From CAVSMC01 sp963798655 (GTDB taxonomy: Bacteria > Pseudomonadota > Gammaproteobacteria > Burkholderiales > Casimicrobiaceae), in NCBI GenBank assembly GCA_963798655.1, contig CAWCUH010000004.1, positions 930,001 to 994,000 on the forward strand: 64,000 bases of DNA, given 5' to 3'. A model generated the notes under the pieces. The model was not told the DNA's origin, did not search any database, and saw nothing but the letters and a program-made list of their open reading frames with translations. The position numbers were made by a program, and so were the translations under genes. This document shows, one piece after another, positions 1-12,133 of the stretch. How positions within the stretch are numbered: position 1 is the first letter of the stretch; every line of letters begins with the position of its first letter.

Positions 1-1
1 G

Positions 2-136
2 CTCGATACGCTCGAATCGATGCGCGCCGCGCGCTCGCTGTACGCGTCGCTCGGCTTCACGCCGTGCGCGCCGTACTACGACAATCCGCTGCCGGGCGCC
101 CTGTACATGAGCGTCACGCTCGACGGCGCGCGTTGA
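2..136 (+). CDS. GNAT-family N-acetyltransferase, C-terminal end (partial)
   Basis: Only the last 44 residues are present; the gene begins upstream of the window. The fragment holds the pattern ARSLYASLGF, then a tyrosine-rich stretch and a short beta-strand ending in YMSVTL. This is how GNAT acetyltransferases finish after their acetyl-CoA-binding motif. The substrate cannot be inferred. The stop codon TGA overlaps the probable TTG start of the next gene by four bases, which suggests a shared transcript. Confidence 0.6.
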   Translation, partial: LDTLESMRAARSLYASLGFTPCAPYYDNPLPGALYMSVTLDGAR

Positions 137-777
137 AGCGAGCGACACTCGACGGGCTCGAGTCGCGCGTCGCGCAGGTCGAGGCGTCGACCGGCGTGCA
201 GGTCGTCGTCGCGCTGATCGACAAGGCGGACACGTATCTCGAGCTGCCGTGGCGGGCATTCGCGCTCGGCGCTTCGCTCGGCGCGTTCGCCGCCGTGCTT
301 GCCGATGCGCTGTCGCCGGCGTGGTGGATCGGCGCGCAGTGGACCGCCGCCGCGACGCTCGGCGCCGGCGCAACGCTCGCGATCGCGGCGCTGCGCTGTC
401 CCCCGTTCGCGCGGCTGTTCCTGCGCGACGTGCGCCGCGACGCCGAAGTGCGCCACTACGCCGAGTCGATGTTCCTGCGCCGCGAGCTGTTCGCGACGCG
501 CGACCGCGACAGCGTGCTGATCCTGGTCGCACGCTTCGAGCGCAAGGTCGAGATCCTGGCCGATGTCGGTCTGCGCGAGCGCGTCAGTCGGGACGACTGG
601 TCTCGCGTCATCGCCGCGATGACGCCGCCGCTCGCCGCGCACCGGTACGCCGACGCGTTTCGCGCGGGCCTCGGCGCGGCCGAGGCGCTGCTCGTCGCAA
701 AAGGCTTCGCCGCGCGCGCCGACGCGACGAACGCATTGTCCGATCATCCGATCATCGAGCGCGGAGCCCGCACGTGA
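133..777 (+). CDS. TPM-domain membrane protein (DUF477 family, C-terminal type)
   Basis: A protein of about 214 residues. Residues 10-30 (ASTGVQVVVALIDK) match the start of the TPM fold. Two hydrophobic segments follow at about 42-58 and 66-87, and the second half (RDSVLILVARFERKVEILADVGL) is the other half of a TPM domain. The TTG start at 133 is chosen because it overlaps the upstream TGA and removes an arginine-rich non-homologous leader; no ATG fits. Proteins of this type usually sit next to a YgcG-like TPM protein, as here, where the genes overlap by four bases (GTGA). TPM proteins have been linked to membrane or envelope maintenance, but the biochemical role is not settled. Confidence 0.75.
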   Translation: MKRATLDGLESRVAQVEASTGVQVVVALIDKADTYLELPWRAFALGASLGAFAAVLADALSPAWWIGAQWTAAATLGAGATLAIAALRCPPFARLFLRDVRRDAEVRHYAESMFLRRELFATRDRDSVLILVARFERKVEILADVGLRERVSRDDWSRVIAAMTPPLAAHRYADAFRAGLGAAEALLVAKGFAARADATNALSDHPIIERGART

Positions 778-1724
778 CGCGCCGGACGAGCCTGCCGGCT
801 TTCGTCGCCGCGCTGCTTCTGATCGTCTCGGCGCTCGCGCTCGCCGCCGACGTGCCGTACCTGTCGGGATCCGTGGTCGACAACGCCGAGATCCTGAGCG
901 CGTCGACGCGCGATGCGCTGTCGACGAAGCTCACGAATTATCAGCAGCGAACCGGGCGCCAGATCGTCGTGCTGACGATTCCTTCGCTCGGCGACGACAG
1001 CATCGAGGAGTTCGCGAACCGCACCTTCAACACGTGGAAGCTCGGGCGCAAGGGAATCGACGACGGCGTGCTCGTCGTCGTCGCGCCGAACGATCACAAG
1101 ATGCGCATCGAAGTCGGCTACGGCCTCGAAGGCTCGCTCACCGACGTCGCGTCGAGCCGGATCATCCGCAACGTGATGACGCCCGGGTTCAAGGCGAACG
1201 ACTTCGATCGCGGCGTGAACGCCGGCGTCGACGCGATCATTACGGTGATCGATGGCGGCGAAGCACCGGCAGCGCCGCCCGAAACAACGAAGCATGGCCT
1301 GCAGATCGAGGAACCCGACGTGCCGTGGCCGATGCGCATCCTGCTCGGCGCGTTCATCTTCGGCATCATCGGCATATTCACCTGGGTCGGCATCATGACG
1401 CCGGGCGTCGGCTGGTTCCTCTACGTGTTCCTGATTCCGTTCTGGGCGATGTTCCCGATCATCGTCGTCGGCGTACGCGGCGCGCTCGTGCTGCTCGCAA
1501 CCTACGTCATCGGTTATCCGATCGCGAAGATCGTGATCGCGCACACCGACTGGCATCGCAGGATGTTGACAACGATGTCGAGCAAGGGCGGCGGCAGCGT
1601 CGGCGGGTATGCGTTCGGCGGCGGCGGATTCTCGTCCGGCGGCGGTGGTGGGGGCGGCGGTGGCGGTGGCGGTGGAGGCGGCGGTGGCAGTTCGGGCGGA
1701 GGCGGCAGCTCGGGCAGCTGGTAA
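774..1724 (+). CDS. YgcG-like TPM-domain protein with glycine-rich tail
   Basis: 316 residues from a GTG start that overlaps the previous stop. An N-terminal signal sequence (about residues 1-25, ending near ALAADVPYL) is followed by a periplasmic TPM domain (about 28-150), including VVDNAEILS, RQIVVLTIPSL and the typical GIDDGVLVVVAP and IEVGYGLEG motifs. Two or three transmembrane segments follow (about 180-245). The last 35 residues are almost all glycine with serine and phenylalanine, ending GSSGSW. Glycine-rich tails are common in this family. It pairs with the preceding TPM gene, probably as one operon; no LemA gene is visible in the window. Confidence 0.85.
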   Translation: MTRRTSLPAFVAALLLIVSALALAADVPYLSGSVVDNAEILSASTRDALSTKLTNYQQRTGRQIVVLTIPSLGDDSIEEFANRTFNTWKLGRKGIDDGVLVVVAPNDHKMRIEVGYGLEGSLTDVASSRIIRNVMTPGFKANDFDRGVNAGVDAIITVIDGGEAPAAPPETTKHGLQIEEPDVPWPMRILLGAFIFGIIGIFTWVGIMTPGVGWFLYVFLIPFWAMFPIIVVGVRGALVLLATYVIGYPIAKIVIAHTDWHRRMLTTMSSKGGGSVGGYAFGGGGFSSGGGGGGGGGGGGGGGGGSSGGGGSSGSW

Positions 1725-1734
1725 AGCGGATGCG

Positions 1735-2478
1735 TCAGCCGCGCGCGCAGAGCGCGAAACGGCGCGCGTCGGCGTCCGATGCGTGCGCCGGCGCTTCGAT
1801 GCGGACATCGCGATAACCGGCGTCGCCGAGCAGCGCGACGATCGCGTCCTCGTCGTACCAGGTGATGGCCACCGTCTCGTCCTCGCGCGCGAGGATCGCC
1901 GGTCCCATCCGCCGCTCGAAGCGGCTCTTCGTGTCGATTCGATGCCCGTCGCCGTCGACGAGCATCTCGGAGCGATGCGCGATGCGCGTGCCGTCGGCGA
2001 GGGCGACCGTGCGCGCCTCGACGACCGGTGCGCCCGGCGGGTTCTCCGCCTGCCGCGGCACGAACAGGTCGAGGAGCAGCAGCGACGGGGGCACGAGATG
2101 CGCGCGGATGCGCTCGAGCGCCCTGCGCGCGGCGAGGGGGTCGACGATCAGCTGGAATGCGCCGCCGGCGACGAGCGCGGCGGTGTAGCGAAAGGGAAGA
2201 TTCAGCGTGCAGACGTCCTGCCTGAAGAGCGTCGTCGAGTAGCCGGCGTCCGACAGGCGCGCATCGCAGCTCCCGATCATCGCGGTCGATGAATCGACGC
2301 CGTGCATGTGGAAGCCTTCGTCGAGCAGCGGCACCAGCAGCCGACCCGATCCGCACATGACATCGAGCATCGGCCCCGCGTCGTCGGGAAGCCGCGACGC
2401 ATACCATTCGACCTCGACGCCCGACGCGCGCGGGCGCGCCGCGTCGTGGAATTGCGTCGCCAGCGGTCCGAACGCCAT
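1735..2478 (-). CDS. class I SAM-dependent methyltransferase
   Basis: 247 residues. The AdoMet-binding motif I is MLDVMCGSGR (residues 38-47), followed by the acidic end of strand 2 (GVDSS, D62) and motif II/III-like hydrophobic strands. This is the core of a methyltransf_25/11-type Rossmann methyltransferase. The acceptor is unknown. The gene converges on the TPM pair with only a ten-base gap. The rhodanese gene lies 38 bases upstream on the same strand, so the two may be co-transcribed. Confidence 0.85.
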   Translation of the reverse strand: MAFGPLATQFHDAARPRASGVEVEWYASRLPDDAGPMLDVMCGSGRLLVPLLDEGFHMHGVDSSTAMIGSCDARLSDAGYSTTLFRQDVCTLNLPFRYTAALVAGGAFQLIVDPLAARRALERIRAHLVPPSLLLLDLFVPRQAENPPGAPVVEARTVALADGTRIAHRSEMLVDGDGHRIDTKSRFERRMGPAILAREDETVAITWYDEDAIVALLGDAGYRDVRIEAPAHASDADARRFALCARG

Positions 2479-2516
2479 TGCGCGCTTCGGCGCTCAGCTG
2501 GTCGCGCGCAACCGCG

Positions 2517-2912
2517 CTACAGCTGCTCCCACGGCAAGCCTTCCTTGCGCCAGCCGCCGACGTTGCCGCGGTGGTGCTCGTCGTCGAGCGGTCCCTCGAA
2601 GCCTTCGAGCACGTTGTAGACCTCGCTGAAACCGGCGTGCTCGAGCGCGAGTCCCGCATCGATCGACCGATGTCCGCTGCGGCAGATCAGCACGACGGGC
2701 CGGTTCATGCTCGCAACCTTCTTCACCTGCCCCACGAAGTGCGGATTGATCTCCCAGTCCGGGCCGTCGTTCCAGGCGACGTGATGCGCGCCGAGCGGAT
2801 GGCCGACGAAGAAATACTCCATCTCCGAGCGGCAGTCGACGAACACCGCCTGCGGATTCGATTGCAGGAAGTCGTGCGCTTCAGCGGGCTTGAGATGCTT
2901 CATGACGAGCAT
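2517..2912 (-). CDS. rhodanese-like domain protein
   Basis: 131 residues, a single rhodanese domain. The active-site loop is ICRSGHRS with the catalytic cysteine at residue 77. The CH2A-like region VFVDCRSEMEYFFVGHPLGA is at 23-42. Such proteins carry sulfane sulfur as a cysteine persulfide, or act as sulfurtransferase-fold partners. The C-terminal GGWRKEGLPWEQL is typical of single-domain proteobacterial rhodaneses, where the ending matches GW..AGLP. An alternative ATG lies three codons downstream. It is divergent from metH with a gap of 149 bases. Confidence 0.85.
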   Translation of the reverse strand: MLVMKHLKPAEAHDFLQSNPQAVFVDCRSEMEYFFVGHPLGAHHVAWNDGPDWEINPHFVGQVKKVASMNRPVVLICRSGHRSIDAGLALEHAGFSEVYNVLEGFEGPLDDEHHRGNVGGWRKEGLPWEQL

Positions 2913-3024
2913 GGGCGAGGTTTGATCGAGCCAACGATAGCATACGGACGGCGCGAAGCGGGTTATGACGTAATGCGGCCAGGTTATGTAAGCACCACGC
3001 TCGAGCGGTCAGGCGAGCGTGCGA

Positions 3025-3033
3025 TGCTAAAAT
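3025..3033 (+). promoter_or_regulatory. candidate extended -10 promoter for metH operon
   Basis: TGCTAAAAT is an extended -10 element (TG at 3025-3026, TAAAAT at 3028-3033) about 29 bases before the metH start. No good -35 is seen 17 bases upstream, as tolerated by extended -10 promoters. There is no B12 box or SAM-riboswitch-like structure in the 149-base divergent region, so any control of metH here is not by those elements. Confidence 0.4.
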
Positions 3034-3061
3034 CGATCGTTTACGAAACAAAGCGCGAGCC

Positions 3062-4134
3062 ATGCAGCCCGATCGCACTGCGGAGCTGACCAACCTGCTG
3101 CGGCAACGGATCCTCGTGCTCGACGGCGCGATGGGCACGATGGTGCAGCGCGAACGGCTGAGCGAGGCCGACTTCCGCGGCGCGCCGGCATGCGGGCTTC
3201 ACGCGCACACGCACGACGTGCGCGGCGACAACGACCTGCTCGTGTTGACGCAACCGCAGGTCATTCGCGCGATCCACGACGCGTACCTCGGCGCCGGCGC
3301 GGACATCATCGAGACGAACACGTTCACGGCAACGTCGATCGCGCAGGCCGACTACAAGCTCGAGGCGCGCGTGCGTGAGATGAACGTCGCGGCGGCACGG
3401 CTTGCGCGCGAATGCGCCGACCGCTGGAGCGCGCAAACGCCCGACAAGGCGCGCTTCGTCGCCGGCGCGCTCGGCCCGACCAATCGCACCGCCTCGATCT
3501 CGCCCGACGTGAACGATCCCGGCGCGCGCAACGTCACGTTCGATGAGCTCGCCGCCGCGTACGGCGAGGCGATCGACGCGCTGGCCGAAGGCGGCGTCGA
3601 TCTCTTCATCGTCGAAACGGTGTTCGACACGCTGAATGCGAAGGCGGCGCTTGCCGCGCTCGACGCCGCGTTCGAGCGTCACGGGCGGCGCTGGCCGTCG
3701 ATCGTGTCGGGCACGATCACCGACGCGTCCGGCCGCACGCTGTCGGGCCAGACGACCGAGGCGTTCTGGTACTCGGTGCGCCACGCACGTCCGCTCGCCG
3801 TCGGCCTCAACTGCGCGCTCGGCGCCGCGCTGATGCGGCCGTATCTCGAGGAGCTCGCGCGCGTTGCGACCGACACGTTCGTGTCGTGCTATCCGAACGC
3901 CGGTTTGCCGAATCCGATGGTCGACACCGGCTACGACGAGACACCCGAGCAGACGGCCGGCTTCCTCGAAGAGTTCGCGCGAAGCGGGCTCGTCAACATC
4001 GTCGGCGGCTGCTGCGGCACGACGGAGGCGCACATCGGCGCGATCGCCGAGGCGGTGAACGGCGTGCCGCCGCGCAAGGTCGTTATGCAACAACGAGCCG
4101 GTGGCGGCGTGATTGTCGGCGAACCCGCGCCGCG

Positions 4135-4138
<4 letters not shown>
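3062..4138 (+). CDS. metH: methionine synthase, homocysteine S-methyltransferase subunit (split MetH, N-terminal half)
   Basis: 358 residues covering only the homocysteine-binding barrel of cobalamin-dependent methionine synthase. It begins with ILVLDGAMGTMVQRERL. The three zinc-binding cysteines are visible: C251 in GLNCALGA, and C317 and C318 in VGGCCGTT. The remaining MetH domains are encoded by the next gene, which overlaps by four bases (ATGA). A two-gene MetH is a known arrangement in many betaproteobacteria. Together they transfer methyl from 5-methyltetrahydrofolate to homocysteine to make methionine in the cytoplasm. Confidence 0.95.
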
Positions 4139-6810
<2,672 letters not shown>

Positions 6811-6989
6811 GACAGCCGACGTCGATTCATTGGCGTTATCTCATCGCCGCAGCCTCTGGCGGCTTATCGCGCGCGACAATCGACATTCGTGTTCCTGGGC
6901 TCGACGTGCGGTGCGCTCCGGCCGCGCTTTCAGGTCCTGTTCGGAGTAGTCGAGCGTGGCCGCGTCTCGAGCTTTGGTTCCTCTGCGGA

Positions 6990-7650
6990 TCAGCGATATC
7001 CGGAGGAGAGGATGTCGTTCTTCCGTGCAATGGCGACTGTGCTCGGTCGCTGTTCGGATGCGACGCCGGTTGCCGCCGTTGGCTCGAAATAGTCCCCTGC
7101 GGCGTAGAACGCCTTCTGGACCGGGAATCCGAGAGGAATCAGGTCCGCCGTGACGTCCGCCTTCGCGCCGGCGCCCACCGGACCCGCCGCGATGCTGGCA
7201 TCGCCGCCGATCTTGAACGAGCTCGACTGCAGCGAATTGAACGCCTTGTCGGTCATCACGAGGATCACCGCCTCGGAGATTTCGATTCCGGCCTGGAATC
7301 CGACGCTCGCCGTCGCGAGGTCGTAGAAGGCCGGACCGATCCAGGTGCGACCGTCCTTGGCGACCATGACGGCTCGGCCGCCGGAGCCCCCGAAGATGAA
7401 GCCGGCCTTCACGGGAGGTTGGGCGGCGCGATCAGCGACCGCCTTCGCGCGACCGATCGTTCTGCTGCACCCACGTCTGGTCGGGATCGCGCAGAAAGTT
7501 GTTGAGCGTCGTCTGGGCGTTGAGAACCAACGCGTCGGGCGCCGACGGTGAAACGCCCGCCGTCGTCGCACAGGCTGCCAATGCAGCAGCGGTGATGAGA
7601 ATGAATGTCTTCGCGCCATGAAGCCGAAATGTCGCTGCGCAGAGGGACAT
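6990..7650 (-). pseudogene. SYLF-domain (Ysc84-like) lipoprotein, frameshifted
   Basis: The start (7650) encodes a lipoprotein signal with lipobox LAAC followed by ATTAG. Then comes NNFLRDPDQTWVQQN in one frame, until a stop at 7432. The homologous continuation, from KAGFIFGGSGGRAVMVAKDG to AAGPVGAGAKADVTAD, runs in another frame to 6990. Between about 7405 and 7460 the expected peptide (IGRAKAV, then LIAPPNLP, then VKAGF) is spread over changing frames, which needs about three small indels. SYLF proteins are lipid-binding outer-membrane or secreted proteins. All blocks are present in order, so this is either a recent pseudogene or a set of sequencing errors. Confidence 0.75.
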
Positions 7651-7995
7651 GCAGAGCTCCTTGTCGGGTCTTGACGACGTCGTAGCGTCAACTTGCGCCG
7701 GACGAGCCGTCGGCGGCCCATGCGTCGGTCATAACTGTCGGACACCCGTTGGACCAGCCCGGGGTCGGCATCGTTCGCCCCGCGCGAAGCGAATTTCAAT
7801 TGGATGCGACCGTCCGCGAGCGTTTCAACGGTCGCCGCCGCGTGGAGCAAGCCCGTCGCACTCTACGCGACACTGCGATGGAGGTGCGGCGCACGAGCCG
7901 CGTTCGCAGCGATCACTAGCGTGCTTGCGCACCGCGGCCGGGCTTTTCGCTGCCCGACCCCGCCATGGTCGCGGGCGCCGCGCCGTCGGCAGGTC
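7651..7995. other. gene-poor interval
   Basis: Roughly 345 bases between the SYLF gene and the TTC38-like gene. Open frames through it have no recognisable protein pattern, and no tRNA, terminator or long inverted repeat was seen. It presumably holds the SYLF promoter at its left edge. Confidence 0.5.
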
Positions 7996-9246
7996 TCAGG
8001 CCGCGATGCGCAGCGGGCGCTTCGGACGGCCGAGGTTTGCGACAGCCTGCATCAGCGTGAGGTGCAGCAGGTCGCGCTGGGCCTGACTGCCTCCGATGCG
8101 GTGCGCGATCGCGGGCAGGCCGGCGAGCAGGCTGATCGCTTCGACGTCGTCGCCGCGTCCGAAAGCGATGAGTGCGCGAGATGCCGGAAGGCCGACGCTG
8201 CGCGTTGTCGCGCCGTGGCGCGTGCTCGCGCCCTGGCGGTGCTCGAGCTCGTCGTGCAAGCGGTGCGCGGCGCCCCAGTTTCGAGCGCCGACGAACGCCA
8301 TCATCGCGTGCAGATCGCTGAACGTGCAGAAGCCGTCGCCAATGTGCGGCAGCCAGGCCGATGCGATCTCGGCCCACCGTGCACCGGCGTCGCCGCCCTG
8401 CAGCTCTATGCGCCACAGGAGTGCCGAGGCGTCGATCATGTCGCCGATCGCATGCGACCGATCGGCGCGTACCCGCGCGTCGTAAAGCGCAAGTGCGCGA
8501 TCGACGTCGCCGCGTGCCAGATGGAACAGCGCGACGTGCCACCAGCCATGCGTCGCGACGACCGTGTCGCCCGCCCAGTATGCGACGTGCTCCTCCATCC
8601 ATCGCACGCCGGCGTCGGGACGGTCGGTCATCTCGAATACGTGCGCGAGTACGTGGTGGGCGCGCGCATCGAACGCATTCATCCCGATCGCCGCGCGCGC
8701 GAAACGTTCGGCGCGCCCGTGATCGCCGCTCTCCTCGAGGCCGAACGCGTGCATCGCGAGCACCGCATGAAAGCCCGGCACGTCTCGCGACCATGCCGGC
8801 AGGACGGCCGGGACGCGATCGGCCATGCGGGCGACGTCCCCGGTCACGTAATCGAGCGCGTGCACGACCTGCAGCGCGACGACGTCGCGCGGATGCGCGC
8901 GCAGCACTTCGCCGAGCAGCGCCTTCGCGCGGTTGTAGTCGTCGGCGATCAGCGCCGAGATCGCGGCGACATGCGCTCGCTCCCGTGCGTTGGCGGCGAG
9001 AAGCGAGGTGCGCGCGATCAGCGGTCGCGCCGCAGCGATGCGCGCCGGATCGCGGCCGCCGACGTGAAGGTATGCCTGCAGCAGGTGCGCCATCACGAAT
9101 TGGGGTGCGTCAAGCAACGCGGCGACGAGCGGCTGCTCGGCGCCGCTGCGCCAGCTCTGGAACGCCGCGAGCGCCGTTTCGAACGCTTCGAGCGCGGCCG
9201 GCGTCGCGCCCGAGACCTCGCAGCCGCGATAGTCGGTCGCGGTCAT
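7996..9246 (-). CDS. TTC38-like tetratricopeptide repeat protein
   Basis: 416 residues starting MTATDYRGCEVSGAT. The arrangement (repeated helical hairpins; RAHPRDVVALQVVHALDY; WMEEHVAYWAG followed by HGWWHVALFHLARGD) is characteristic of the TTC38 family of TPR proteins. Members are commonly encoded next to oxidoreductases, but their role is not established. The start is fixed by an ATGA overlap with the stop of the flavin oxidase gene, so both are likely translated from one transcript. Confidence 0.85.
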   Translation of the reverse strand: MTATDYRGCEVSGATPAALEAFETALAAFQSWRSGAEQPLVAALLDAPQFVMAHLLQAYLHVGGRDPARIAAARPLIARTSLLAANARERAHVAAISALIADDYNRAKALLGEVLRAHPRDVVALQVVHALDYVTGDVARMADRVPAVLPAWSRDVPGFHAVLAMHAFGLEESGDHGRAERFARAAIGMNAFDARAHHVLAHVFEMTDRPDAGVRWMEEHVAYWAGDTVVATHGWWHVALFHLARGDVDRALALYDARVRADRSHAIGDMIDASALLWRIELQGGDAGARWAEIASAWLPHIGDGFCTFSDLHAMMAFVGARNWGAAHRLHDELEHRQGASTRHGATTRSVGLPASRALIAFGRGDDVEAISLLAGLPAIAHRIGGSQAQRDLLHLTLMQAVANLGRPKRPLRIAA

Positions 9247-10715
9247 GGTGTTGGACCTCGTGACGGTTCGGCGTCGAACCGCCTTGCGCGGGCAGCCGCC
9301 GGCTCGACGTTGATGTTCATTCGAAACAAATTGTCCGGATCGAAGCGTTGCTTGACGGATTGCAGGCGCGGATAGTTGATGCCGTAGCTCGATTCGACGC
9401 GGCCGGCTTCGTCTTCGGTGAGGAAGTTGACGTAGCCGCCGCCCGTCGCATGCGGCGCCATGTTGCGGAAGAGCTGGCGTGCCCACGAGCGCACGCGCTC
9501 GTCGTCGCGCGCGTCGCTCCAGCGCCCGTGCGCGTTCATCACATAGCGCGTGTCGCGCGCCGCGTACGCCGTCGCCGACGGCTCGACGCGCGATGCCGCG
9601 CCTCCGAGATGAGCGAGGAAGATCTCGCTTTCCGGCCCCGGCAATGTGCGCGCCGCGTCGATGACGACGTCGAGCGCCGCGTCGTCGAGCTTTCTGAAGT
9701 TGTGCGTCTTCCAGTAATTGCGATGCCCGGGCGCGAGCAACGGGTCCAGCGCGGTCTGGAAGCCGGCGTACGGCATCGGCATCAACGCGCTGCCCACCGG
9801 CTCGCCGAATTGCAGCACCGGCGCGGCGGCGCGCTGTCCCGCCGCTACGTCTCCGCTGTATGCGAGCGCGACGACGACGACGTCGGTTCCGTGCACCGAG
9901 GCGGCAAGGAAAGGCAGCGGCGGCGCCTTGCGCAGCACCGTCCACATCGTCAACTCGTCGGGCATGTCGGCGGTGAAGTCGCGCCACGCTCGCAGCACGC
10001 GTTGTGCCTGCGCGAGCGGGTACACGACGAAGCCGGCGTAGATCTCCGGGCCGACGGGATGCAGACGGAACGCGAACGACGTGACGACGCCGAAGTTGCC
10101 CCCGCCGCCGCGCAACGCCCAGAACAGATCCGGCTCGGACATCGCCGATGCAACGCGCAGCTTGCCGTCGGCGGTCACGACGCGAGCCGCGAGCAGGTTG
10201 TCGATGGTCAGGCCGTAACGGCGCGACAACCAGCCGAAGCCGCCGCCGAGCGTGAGCCCGGCGACACCGGTCGTGGAATTGATGCCGAGCGGCGTAGCGA
10301 GCGCATGCGCCTGCGCGGCGCGATCGAAATCGGCGAGCAGCGCGCCAGGGCCGACCCGCGCCGTGCGGCCGCGCGCGTCGATCGCGACCGCATTCATGGC
10401 CGAAAGATCGATCATCAGCCCGCCTTCGGCCACCGCGTTGCCCGCGATGTGATGCCCTCCCCCACGCACGCTGACGAGCATCCGGTGCGCGCTCGCAAAG
10501 CGGACCGCCGACTGAACGTCGGCCTCGCTGCGGCAGCGCGCGATCAATGCGGGACGCCGATCCACCGTCGCGTTCCAGACTTTGCGCGCGTCGTCGTACG
10601 CGCCGTCCGCCGCGGTGAGCACGCCCCCGCTGATCTGAGCGGCGAGCGCGTCGATATCGTTCTGGCGAAGCTGGCGGACATCCTTGTCGAGCGTGAGATA
10701 GGTGAGCGTGTTCAC
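9243..10715 (-). CDS. FAD-linked oxidase, berberine-bridge-enzyme type
   Basis: 490 residues. A FAD-binding PCMH domain (about 55-225) carries RGGGHHIAG with H88 in the position of the 8-alpha histidyl FAD link, and TLGGGFGWL. The C-terminal BBE segment is NYPRLQSVKQRFDPDNLFRMN. Bicovalent family members have a cysteine at the residue here occupied by isoleucine (GLTIDNL), so only the histidine link is predicted. The GTG start is preceded by GGAGAA. The substrate is unknown (sugars, polyketides and alkaloids are known for the family). Overlaps the TTC38-like gene; divergent from an AraC regulator, which is a plausible controller. Confidence 0.9.
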   Translation of the reverse strand: MNTLTYLTLDKDVRQLRQNDIDALAAQISGGVLTAADGAYDDARKVWNATVDRRPALIARCRSEADVQSAVRFASAHRMLVSVRGGGHHIAGNAVAEGGLMIDLSAMNAVAIDARGRTARVGPGALLADFDRAAQAHALATPLGINSTTGVAGLTLGGGFGWLSRRYGLTIDNLLAARVVTADGKLRVASAMSEPDLFWALRGGGGNFGVVTSFAFRLHPVGPEIYAGFVVYPLAQAQRVLRAWRDFTADMPDELTMWTVLRKAPPLPFLAASVHGTDVVVVALAYSGDVAAGQRAAAPVLQFGEPVGSALMPMPYAGFQTALDPLLAPGHRNYWKTHNFRKLDDAALDVVIDAARTLPGPESEIFLAHLGGAASRVEPSATAYAARDTRYVMNAHGRWSDARDDERVRSWARQLFRNMAPHATGGGYVNFLTEDEAGRVESSYGINYPRLQSVKQRFDPDNLFRMNINVEPAAARARRFDAEPSRGPTP

Positions 10716-10896
10716 GTCATTCTCCGGTTGGGCGACCTCGTGGAGCGGGTCGCTGGCGTACGACGGATGGTGCTCGTGCGCTCATTTCGACGCTTGACCG
10801 GGCGTCGCCGGCTCTTGCCTGCGCGTCCGCCATCGCATCGACGTACACTGCGCCGTTCGGCGCATCGTAGGCGCCGCTCGAGGACTCGAGCCGAGC

Positions 10897-11901
10897 ATGA
10901 GCGTGGACACGCTGTCCGATGTGCTGCGCGGCGTCCGCTTGCGCGGTGCCGTCTTCTTCTACATCAGCGGCAACAGCGAATGGGCGGCGGAGGCGCCGGC
11001 GTCGCGCGAGATCGCGCCGCTGCTGATGCGTGGAGTCGAGCACGTGATGGAGTATCACGTCGTCGCCAAGGGCACGTGCTGGGCCGCGATACCGGCCGGG
11101 CCGGCCGTGAAGCTGTCCGCAGGCGACGTCGTGATGTTCCCTCATGGCGATGCGCACGTCGTTTCCGGCGCACCCGGCATGCGCGGCGCTGCCGCGGATC
11201 CGCGGCTGTTCGATCCGGCGGCCATGGGACGGCTGCCGCTGCGTCTCGCGTTCAATGGCGCGGATACATGGTCGTCGGCGCCGTCGGACGAAGACGCCGA
11301 GACGACGATCGTCTGCGGCTTCCTCGGCCTCGACCTTCAGCCGTTCAATCCGTTGATCAGCGCGCTGCCTCGGCTGTTGCACCTGCGCGCTCCCGACGAT
11401 GGAGGCTGGATCGCCGAGTTCGTGCACCAGGCCGTCGCCGAGTCGCGCGCGAGAATGCCGGGCAGCGAAGCGATGCTTGCACGGATGAGCGAAATGATGT
11501 TCGTCGATGCCGTACGGCGCTACACGAGCACGCTACCCGAGAGTAGCGTCGGTTGGCTCGCCGGGATGCGCGATCGACTGATCGGACGCGCGCTCGCGCT
11601 GCTGCACGAGCGGCCGGCAGAGGACTGGACGATCGACGAGCTCGGCCGACGCATCGGCCTGTCCCGCTCGGCGCTGCACGAGCGCTTCATCCAGTTGATC
11701 GGCGTGCCGCCGATGCAATACCTCGCGAGGTGGCGGATGCAGGTGGCGGCGCGCATGCTGCTCGAAACGCGGTCCACCGTCGCCACGATCGCCGTGGAGG
11801 TCGGCTACGAGTCGGAGGCGGCATTCGCGCGAGCATTCAAACGCCTCGTGGGAAAACCGCCGGCGGCGTGGCGGCGGGAGCGTACGTCGGATGCCGGGTA
11901 G
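10897..11901 (+). CDS. AraC-family transcriptional regulator with cupin domain
   Basis: 334 residues. The N-terminal half is a cupin_6-type sensor domain (LRGAVFFYISGNSEWA, then VMEYHVVAKGTCWA and LSAGDVVMFPHGDAHV). The last 100 residues are two AraC helix-turn-helix motifs (WTIDELGRRIGLSRSALHERF and VATIAVEVGYESEAAFARAF). It is divergent from the BBE oxidase operon across 181 bases, so it probably regulates that operon and itself. The inducer cannot be read from the sequence. Confidence 0.9.
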   Translation: MSVDTLSDVLRGVRLRGAVFFYISGNSEWAAEAPASREIAPLLMRGVEHVMEYHVVAKGTCWAAIPAGPAVKLSAGDVVMFPHGDAHVVSGAPGMRGAAADPRLFDPAAMGRLPLRLAFNGADTWSSAPSDEDAETTIVCGFLGLDLQPFNPLISALPRLLHLRAPDDGGWIAEFVHQAVAESRARMPGSEAMLARMSEMMFVDAVRRYTSTLPESSVGWLAGMRDRLIGRALALLHERPAEDWTIDELGRRIGLSRSALHERFIQLIGVPPMQYLARWRMQVAARMLLETRSTVATIAVEVGYESEAAFARAFKRLVGKPPAAWRRERTSDAG

Positions 11902-12133
11902 TTCCACGAGACGCGGCGTGGCGTTCGCCTAGGCGACACTTGCTCGCATTCTGGAGTGGACGTTGAAGCGGAAGCCGGCCGATGGTTCGACCCGATGGAG
12001 TACGCGCAAATGGGAGCGGCGATGATCCGATCTTGCCACTGCCGCCGGGGCGTGCCGAAGACACGTCTTCGAATGCTACCGCCACGTCCATCGTGCCGAG
12101 TCAGTCCACAATCAGTTGTTGCGGTCCACTCAT

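Noticed and set aside
1514..2659. Minus-strand frame with a polyproline stretch
   Set aside because: The prolines are the complement of the glycine-rich TPM tail; the rest is an alternate frame of the methyltransferase.
2913..3061. Cobalamin or SAM riboswitch before metH
   Set aside because: No B12 box and no SAM-aptamer-like stems in the 149-base leader region.
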